Below the pieces are notes generated by a model. The model was not told the DNA's origin. It ran no database searches and saw nothing but the letters and a program-made list of their open reading frames with translations. Shown here one piece after another: positions 1 through 4,455 of a stretch of DNA of 7,245 nt; the stretch's first letter is position 1, and each line of letters opens with the position of its first letter. The stretch is from Pseudomonadota bacterium (GTDB taxonomy: Bacteria > Pseudomonadota > Alphaproteobacteria > Sphingomonadales > Sphingomonadaceae). The stretch lies in NCBI GenBank assembly GCA_023445495.1, contig JAEXLC010000141.1, positions 1 to 7,245 of the forward strand, read 5' to 3'. The position numbers were made by a program, and so were the translations under genes.

Positions 1-2
1 GG

Positions 3-25
3 CACCCCGGCACAAGGCCGGGGTG
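3..25. repeat. REP-like intergenic palindrome (left end)
   Basis: A perfect 9-bp inverted repeat (CACCCCGGC at 3-11 and its complement at 17-25) encloses a 5-base loop, ACAAG. It lies about 28 bases beyond the stop codon of the leftward oxidoreductase gene, so it would sit in that gene's 3' untranslated region. Related CCCCGGC/GCCGGGG palindromes are common between sphingomonad genes, and a similar one lies at the other end of this window. It could stabilise or end the transcript. No T-run is visible before the window edge, so I do not call it an intrinsic terminator. Confidence 0.7.
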
Positions 26-53
26 ACGTAGAGAGTTCGCGCGAAGCCTGAAC

Positions 54-1181
54 CTACCGGCTCGGGTCGATCAGGTACTTCTCGCCCGTCGCCTTCTTCG
101 CATAGGCCTGGACCACATGCGGATCGAGCGCTTCGGCGAGCGAGATCGTCTGGGTGTAGGTGCTGGCGAAAGTGGTGGTCAGTTCGGCGGCGACGCGGGC
201 GCGCAGGCGGAGCGTGCCTTCGAGGCCGAGCTTCATCAGGAAGGGCGTGACCAGGAAGCCGCTGACGCCCCAGGCCAGGCCATAGCCGCGGTCGAGCTCG
301 GTCGGCGAGGTATCGAGCATGCCGTAGACATAGACCTGCTTCCAGGTCGAGGAGCCGTAGCGGCTATAGGCGGTGGCGGTGCGGTTGGCCGCGGCTTCCA
401 TTGCGTGGAGGATCGAATTGACGATCCTGCCGCCGCCGATCGCGTCGAAGGCGAGGGTGGCGCCGGTCTCGGCGATCGCGTCGGTCAGCGCCTCGCGGAA
501 ATCGGGGGCGCTGCTGTCAACGATATACTTCGCGCCGATGTCGCGCAGGATCGCCGCCTGGGCCTCGCTGCGCACGATGTTCACCAGCGGCACGCCGTCG
601 GCGATGCAGACGCGGTTGAGCATCTGGCCGAGGTTCGAGGCGGCCGCGGTGTGGACCAGCGCCTTGTGCCCCTCCATCCGCAGCGTCTCGACCATCGACA
701 GGGCGGTGAGCGGATTGACGAACATCGAGGCGCCGTCGGCGGCAGTGGCGCCTTCGGGCAGCGGGATGCAGTCGCGCGCGGCGATCTTGCGATACTGGGC
801 GTACATCGCGCCGCCGAGCATGCCGACCTTCTTGCCGAGCAGATGGGCGACGTTCGCGCCGGCCTCGACCACGGTGCCGGCGCCTTCATTGCCCACCGCC
901 ATCGACTCATCGAGCCGCGGCTTCATCGCACCCATCCGGCCGGCGAGGATGTCGGCGGTGAGGGTGGGGCGATCGGGCGTGCCGCCGGCGGCGAGCGTCG
1001 CCATGTCGGCCGGGCCAAGCAGCAGGCCGAGATCGGACGGGTTGATCGGCGCGGCCTCGACCTTGACGATGACTTCGTCGGGGCCGGGCGCCTCCAGCGT
1101 GACGGGCTCGAGCGCGAGAGTGAGCTTGCCGTCGCTCGATACCGTGGAGCGAAGTTCGAGGCTGGTCAGCGGGGCCGTCAT
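54..1181 (-). CDS. MDR-family zinc-less NAD(P)H oxidoreductase (quinone oxidoreductase-like)
   Basis: A 375-residue cytoplasmic medium-chain dehydrogenase/reductase. The N-terminal GroES-like domain shows APINPSD (about residues 44-50) and GNEGAG (97-102). The Rossmann domain carries a nucleotide-binding turn HTAAASNLGQ (about 177-186) and AFDAIGGG (244-251), and the protein ends in a typical KATGEKYLI strand. In zinc-containing members the GHE motif supplies a metal ligand. Here it reads GNE, so the enzyme is probably zinc-free and uses NAD(P)H on a quinone, enone or similar acceptor; the substrate cannot be read. Residues about 55-95 form a longer loop than in short quinone reductases. The reading frame is open upstream to 1313, but ATG 1181 is chosen because AGGAGAG lies just before it and the upstream residues look non-coding (Arg/Asp-rich). 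It is a single gene, divergent from the cyclase. The fold is confident, the reaction is not. Confidence 0.85.
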   Translation of the reverse strand: MTAPLTSLELRSTVSSDGKLTLALEPVTLEAPGPDEVIVKVEAAPINPSDLGLLLGPADMATLAAGGTPDRPTLTADILAGRMGAMKPRLDESMAVGNEGAGTVVEAGANVAHLLGKKVGMLGGAMYAQYRKIAARDCIPLPEGATAADGASMFVNPLTALSMVETLRMEGHKALVHTAAASNLGQMLNRVCIADGVPLVNIVRSEAQAAILRDIGAKYIVDSSAPDFREALTDAIAETGATLAFDAIGGGRIVNSILHAMEAAANRTATAYSRYGSSTWKQVYVYGMLDTSPTELDRGYGLAWGVSGFLVTPFLMKLGLEGTLRLRARVAAELTTTFASTYTQTISLAEALDPHVVQAYAKKATGEKYLIDPSR

Positions 1182-1185
1182 TGCA

Positions 1186-1192
1186 CTCTCCT
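1186..1192 (-). promoter_or_regulatory. Ribosome binding site of the MDR oxidoreductase
   Basis: On the minus strand AGGAGAG ends 4 bases before ATG 1181 (6 bases from the AGGAG core). This fixes the start at 1181 and not at the in-frame ATG at 1313. Confidence 0.75.
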
Positions 1193-1223
1193 GTCGTCGA
1201 TCGCGTCGATCCGTGTCGCGCTC

Positions 1224-1252
1224 CAGATATCGATCTTCCGGGCCGCGTGCAA
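1224..1252 (-). promoter_or_regulatory. Candidate promoter of the MDR oxidoreductase
   Basis: On the minus strand TTGCAC (1247-1252) and TATCTG (1224-1229) are separated by 17 bases. This is a plausible sigma-70-type pair with half of the consensus bases in each box, and it would give a leader of about 35 bases. It was found by eye only. The remainder of the 1182-1337 gap shows no convincing promoter for the rightward cyclase. Confidence 0.3.
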
Positions 1253-1337
1253 AGCCGGCGCTGCGGGAAAATACGGAGGGCGATAAGGGCCTCGTTAACC
1301 CCTTTCCGGCCATGTTCGGGGCTCGGGGGTATCGGGA

Positions 1338-2495
1338 TTGTTCGTCAGCCTATCACTGGTGCATGCGTGCGTCTTCGCGACGCTGGCATTGCTTGTCGGC
1401 GCGATCCGGATCGGCATGCGAAGTGAGTCGGCGCTGTCCTGGATGGTCGCGGCCCTGCTGTGCGGTACCGTCGAGATGCTCGTCCTCTCGCTTGCCAGCC
1501 ACGGCGAAGGCGAACTGCTTGCCGCGACGCTGCTGGTGCCGCCCTGTTTCCTCTGCTTCAGCCAGGCGGTGCGCATTTCGAGCGGCGGCGGGCAGAACTG
1601 GCGGGTGATCGGCACCTGCATCGCCCTGACGATCTGCGCGCTTGCGCTGCTTGCGGTGAAGGCGCCGTTCGCCGTGATGACGATCCCGTTCCAGCTCGCC
1701 TGCGCGCTGGCGCTCGGCGACGGCATCGTCCATCTTTCGCGGCGGCCCGAGGGCGTGATCGATCGTGCGCTGCTCGGCTGCATGGTGGTGGTCGCCACCA
1801 CCTTCCTGGTGCGCATGCCGCTGTATCCGGCGCTGTTCGGGCTCGGGGTCCGCTATGCCGAGATCATGCCGAGCGCGCTGGAGCGCGGCCTGTTGCTGGT
1901 CGTCGAGCTGATCGCCCCGGCCGCGATATTCCTGCTACTCGCCAAGATCATCTCGCGGATCATCTCCGACTATCGCCAGCGCTCGGAGCAGGATCACCTG
2001 ACCGGCGTGCTCAACCGCCATGCGTTCGAGCAGGCGGTGCGGAGCCATGCGCCGCGAGGCGGCGCGGTGATCTATTGCGACATCGATCATTTCAAGCGGG
2101 TCAACGACCGCTACGGCCATCATGTCGGCGACGAGGTGATCCAGCTGTTTGCCGATGTGCTGGCGGCGACCGGGTTCAAGGTCGGGCGGCTGGGCGGCGA
2201 GGAGTTCGCGCTCTTCCTGCCGGGCAACAGCGCGAACGACGCGGCCGGGCTGGCCGAGGTGCTGCGCATGCATTTCCATGCCAGCACGCATGCGGCGATG
2301 GCGCCGGACCACCGGCTGAGCGCCAGCTTCGGCGTGGCCGACTACGGGCCCGGCGAGCCGCCGAACGAGGCGCTGATCCGGGCGGACGTCGCGCTCTACC
2401 GGGCGAAGGGCGAGGGGCGGAACCGCGTCGCGCTGTTCCATGCCTTCGGGCTGGTGCCGGTGGTGTGGCAGCCGCCCCGCGCGGTGGCCGCCTGA
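1338..2495 (+). CDS. Membrane-bound GGDEF diguanylate cyclase
   Basis: A 385-residue protein expected to make cyclic di-GMP from two GTP at the inner membrane. Residues 1-205 contain about seven hydrophobic segments (near 1-23, 31-53, 59-80, 89-107, 111-133, 144-168 and 181-205), a MASE-like sensor whose ligand is unknown. A short linker leads to the GGDEF domain (about 216-370): DHLTGVLNR at 219-227, the metal-site CDIDHFKRVND at 247-257, GHHVGDE at 260-266 and the active-site GGEEF at 286-290. The RxxD product-inhibition site normally lies just upstream of GGEEF; the aligned residues here are A-T-G-F, so it is absent. There is no EAL or HD-GYP domain. The start is TTG 1338, with GGGGG at 1325-1329 eight bases away. 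The frame is closed upstream by TAA at 1296, and GTG 1359 is the alternative start but would clip the first helix. The stop codon abuts that of the convergent folB. Confidence 0.93.
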   Translation: MFVSLSLVHACVFATLALLVGAIRIGMRSESALSWMVAALLCGTVEMLVLSLASHGEGELLAATLLVPPCFLCFSQAVRISSGGGQNWRVIGTCIALTICALALLAVKAPFAVMTIPFQLACALALGDGIVHLSRRPEGVIDRALLGCMVVVATTFLVRMPLYPALFGLGVRYAEIMPSALERGLLLVVELIAPAAIFLLLAKIISRIISDYRQRSEQDHLTGVLNRHAFEQAVRSHAPRGGAVIYCDIDHFKRVNDRYGHHVGDEVIQLFADVLAATGFKVGRLGGEEFALFLPGNSANDAAGLAEVLRMHFHASTHAAMAPDHRLSASFGVADYGPGEPPNEALIRADVALYRAKGEGRNRVALFHAFGLVPVVWQPPRAVAA

Positions 2496-2846
2496 TCAGC
2501 GCTCCCGGACGATTTCGCAGCCGATGCGGGCATCGGGATAGATGTCGAGCTTCATCGAGCGGACGGTGACCTTCGCGACGCGCGCATCCGCCAGGGCCAG
2601 CGCGGCGACCTGCTCGCACAGCGTTTCCTGCAGCTCGAAATGCTTCGATTCCACCATCTTGCGGATGCCGGCTCGCAGGAAGTCGTAATCGACGACCGCG
2701 TCGATCCGGTCTTCGGGCGGGGTAGGGTAGCGGCAGGTCATCGCGACGTGCAGCGTCACCCGCTGCGGCGCGGCGCGCTCCTCGGGGTGGATGCCGAGGC
2801 CCATGGCGACCTCCAGGCCGTCGAGCAGGATCGTGTACTCAGCCAA
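2496..2846 (-). CDS. folB: Dihydroneopterin aldolase
   Basis: A 116-residue cytoplasmic enzyme of folate synthesis, normally a homo-octamer. It splits 7,8-dihydroneopterin into 6-hydroxymethyl-7,8-dihydropterin and glycolaldehyde. Family features are in the expected places: an N-terminal strand with LDGLEVAMGLGIHPEE, glutamates at 22-23, VDYDFL with Tyr54, the pterin-binding LQETL with Glu74, and Lys99 in VRSMKLDI as the candidate catalytic lysine. These positions match the characterised bacterial enzyme to within one residue. The length is normal. The start is TTG 2846, preceded on the minus strand by GGGAG seven bases upstream. The next in-frame Met (residue 14) would remove the first beta strand. 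The first 8 bases overlap the 3' end of the upstream SDR gene, which implies translational coupling. It is the last gene of the folE operon. Confidence 0.92.
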   Translation of the reverse strand: MAEYTILLDGLEVAMGLGIHPEERAAPQRVTLHVAMTCRYPTPPEDRIDAVVDYDFLRAGIRKMVESKHFELQETLCEQVAALALADARVAKVTVRSMKLDIYPDARIGCEIVRER

Positions 2847-3603
2847 GGGGGCGCTCCCGGCCTTCGAACATCACGTCGCCGTCGCGCTGCAGGAAGCGCT
2901 GGCCGCAATCGACGAAGATGTTCTGCCCGGTGATGCTCGGCGTGGCGAGCAGCATCTCGACGGTGGCGGCGATGTCCGCCAGCGCGACGGGGCGCTGGAG
3001 CAGGTTCTGCCGGGCATGCTCGGCGAATTCCTCCGCGGTCTGGTCGAGGCTGGGCAGCGTCAGGCCGGGGGACACCGCGTTGACCCGGACGCGCGGGGCG
3101 AGGCCGCGGGCGAGCAGTTCGGTCGCGGTGGCGAGCGCGGCCTTGCTCAGCGTGTAGGTGAGGAAGTCCGGGTTGAGGTTGGCGAGCTTCTGGTCGAGCA
3201 GGTTGACCACCGCGCCCTGGTCGAGATCGTCCTGCGCCGCCAGCGCCGAGGCGAGCGCGACGGGGGCGCCGCAGTTCACCCGCATATGCTGGTCGAGCAG
3301 GGCGAAGCCGGTGAGCGGCAGCGCGTCCCAGGCGAATTGCGAGGCGTTGTTGACCAGCCCCTCGACCGGGCCGCCAAGCCCTTCGCGGGCGGCGGCGATC
3401 AGCGCGGGGGCGGTGGCGGCGTCGGCGAGCTCACCGGTCACCACGCAGGCGGTGCCGCCCTCCGCCGCGATCTGCGCGCGCAGGGCTTCGGCTTCGTCGG
3501 GGGCGTGGTGGTGGTGAATCGCCACCACGTTGCCGCGCAAGGCGAGCCGGCGGGCGATTGCCGCGCCGATCCGCTTCGCGCCGCCAGTCACGAGAACCCG
3601 CAT
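2839..3603 (-). CDS. Pteridine-reductase-like SDR (FolM/PTR1 type)
   Basis: A 254-residue short-chain dehydrogenase that probably reduces a dihydropterin or dihydrofolate with NADPH. Its cofactor loop is TGGAKRIG (6-13), with Arg where most SDRs have Gly. This TGxxxRxG form marks pteridine reductases (Leishmania PTR1, E. coli FolM). Four histidines at 30-33 follow the second strand, in the region that reads the NADPH phosphate in PTR1. Then come NNAS (85-88), catalytic Asp137, Tyr150 and Lys154, and SPG (178-180). Asp replaces the usual catalytic Ser and sits 13 residues before Tyr, the same spacing as in PTR1. A tail of about 15 residues follows the usual VDxG end. The start is ATG 3603, which overlaps the folE stop as TGATG; a TTG one codon earlier is possible. 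It lies between folE and folB, which supports a pterin substrate. The fold is certain, the exact substrate inferred. Confidence 0.87.
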   Translation of the reverse strand: MRVLVTGGAKRIGAAIARRLALRGNVVAIHHHHAPDEAEALRAQIAAEGGTACVVTGELADAATAPALIAAAREGLGGPVEGLVNNASQFAWDALPLTGFALLDQHMRVNCGAPVALASALAAQDDLDQGAVVNLLDQKLANLNPDFLTYTLSKAALATATELLARGLAPRVRVNAVSPGLTLPSLDQTAEEFAEHARQNLLQRPVALADIAATVEMLLATPSITGQNIFVDCGQRFLQRDGDVMFEGRERPLG

Positions 3604-4223
3604 CAATAGCCCATCAGCTTGAGCACTTCCTGGCGGCTGCGCTCGTCGTCGCGGAACACGCCCATCATGCGGCTGGTGACCATGCCGACGCCGGGGGTGC
3701 GCACGCCGCGCGCGGTCATGCAGCCATGGGTCGCCTCGATCACCACCGCGACGCCCTGGGGCTGGAGCCGTTCCCAGATGCAGTCCGCGACTTGCGCGGT
3801 CAGGCGCTCCTGCACCTGCAGCCGGCGGGCGAAGCCGTGGAGGACGCGGGCCAGCTTGGAGATGCCGACGACCCGGTCCTTGGGCAGATAGGCGATCGAG
3901 GCCTTGCCGGTGATCGGCGCCATGTGGTGCTCGCAGTGCGACTGGAAGGGGATGCCGTTCAGCAGCACGATGTCGTCATAGCCGCCGACTTCCTCGAACA
4001 CCCGGTTGAGATGATGCGCGGGATCCTCGTCATAGCCCGCGCAATATTCCTTCCAGGCGCGGGCGACGCGCTGGGGCGTATCGAGCAGTCCTTCGCGGCC
4101 GGGATCGTCCCCGGCCCAGCGGATCAGCGTGCGGATCGCGTCGGAAACTTCGTCGGGAACCGGAATCTTGGGCGGCGACGCGACAATATCGCCATCTTCG
4201 GGATCCTCGTGATCATGCACCAT
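3603..4223 (-). CDS. folE: GTP cyclohydrolase I
   Basis: A 206-residue cytoplasmic enzyme, first of the pterin/folate pathway. It converts GTP to 7,8-dihydroneopterin triphosphate plus formate and normally forms a decamer. The catalytic domain is complete. Cys97 in SHCEHH, His100 and Cys168 in THGCMTARG correspond to the zinc ligands of the E. coli enzyme (Cys110, His113, Cys181), and His99 to its catalytic histidine. YLPKDRVVGISKLAR (112-126) and QVQERLT (136-142) are further family signatures. The first 20 or so residues are acidic and variable, as is usual. ATG 4223 is supported by AGGAAG eight bases upstream. It is the first gene of a leftward operon with the SDR and folB, and overlaps the SDR start by one base. 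I see no key residue missing. Confidence 0.97.
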   Translation of the reverse strand: MVHDHEDPEDGDIVASPPKIPVPDEVSDAIRTLIRWAGDDPGREGLLDTPQRVARAWKEYCAGYDEDPAHHLNRVFEEVGGYDDIVLLNGIPFQSHCEHHMAPITGKASIAYLPKDRVVGISKLARVLHGFARRLQVQERLTAQVADCIWERLQPQGVAVVIEATHGCMTARGVRTPGVGMVTSRMMGVFRDDERSRQEVLKLMGY

Positions 4224-4231
4224 TTTCGTCT

Positions 4232-4237
4232 CTTCCT
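4232..4237 (-). promoter_or_regulatory. Ribosome binding site of folE
   Basis: On the minus strand AGGAAG ends 8 bases before ATG 4223, which supports that start. Confidence 0.7.
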
Positions 4238-4355
4238 GACCGCGTTCGGCCTTTACGCTACGGCATCTGCGCTTCTTGCAGAAACCGGGTGTGGCTCAAC
4301 TGTATCTCCCCGGGAAAAAGGGCCGAAAACCGCAGAGTTCCGACGCTTATCCCCG

Positions 4356-4384
4356 TTGACGGGCTCAAAAATGCAGCGTTAGTT
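4356..4384 (+). promoter_or_regulatory. Candidate promoter of the TonB-dependent receptor
   Basis: TTGACG (4356-4361) is a good -35 box. TTAGTT (4379-4384), 17 bases later, is a weak -10, which is not unusual in alphaproteobacteria. The -35 box overlaps a short perfect inverted repeat (4352-4363) that could bind a regulator. It was found by eye only. Confidence 0.3.
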
Positions 4385-4434
4385 TCGTCCCCGATAAAAG
4401 CAACGTCGCGACCGGTACAAGCCGGCCGGCACCC

Positions 4435-4445
4435 AGAGGAGGGGG
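4435..4445 (+). promoter_or_regulatory. Ribosome binding site of the TonB-dependent receptor
   Basis: A strong purine run, AGAGGAGGGGG, lies 10 bases before ATG 4456 and one base before an in-frame TTG at 4447. The distance from its AGGAGG core to ATG (13 bases) is long, so the TTG start cannot be excluded. The two starts differ by only three residues at the front of the signal peptide. Confidence 0.65.
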
Positions 4446-4455
4446 ATTGCACCCG

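Larger units (their letters stand above)
4224..4455. other. Divergent intergenic region between folE and the TonB receptor gene
   Basis: This gap of 232 bases should hold the promoters for both the leftward pterin operon and the rightward receptor gene. It is visibly richer in A/T runs than the flanking genes. Visible elements are a TTGACG box within a CCCGT-TG-ACGGG inverted repeat (4352-4363), a TTCT-TGC-AGAA inverted repeat (4273-4283), and a GCCGGCCGGC palindrome (4421-4430) just before the receptor ribosome binding site. I recognise no known riboswitch and no convincing folE promoter boxes. A reverse-strand open frame begins inside the receptor gene and runs into this gap, ending at 4258; I treat it as non-coding. 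Confidence 0.6.

Noticed and set aside
36..45. TTCGCGCGAA, a 10-base palindrome just after the MDR stop codon.
   Set aside because: It is short, has no loop for a hairpin and no T-run; such words arise often by chance at this GC content.
1182..1313. An N-terminal extension of the MDR gene to ATG 1313.
   Set aside because: The added 44 residues are Arg/Asp-rich with no relation to the family, and ATG 1181 has a strong ribosome binding site at the proper distance.
117..1608. Long rightward open frames opposite the MDR oxidoreductase gene (117-1286 and 373-1608).
   Set aside because: Their products are low-complexity Arg/Ala/Gly- or Ser-rich and have no motifs, while the minus-strand frame encodes a coherent MDR enzyme.
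2791..4382. Rightward open frames opposite the SDR and folE genes (2791-3609 and 3558-4382).
   Set aside because: They are shadows of two well-supported genes; the translated sequences are His/Arg/Ala/Gly-rich with no domain pattern.
4224..4455. A possible riboswitch (tetrahydrofolate or other) upstream of folE or the receptor.
   Set aside because: I could not find the conserved core of any known class; only short inverted repeats are present. A covariance-model search of this interval would settle it.
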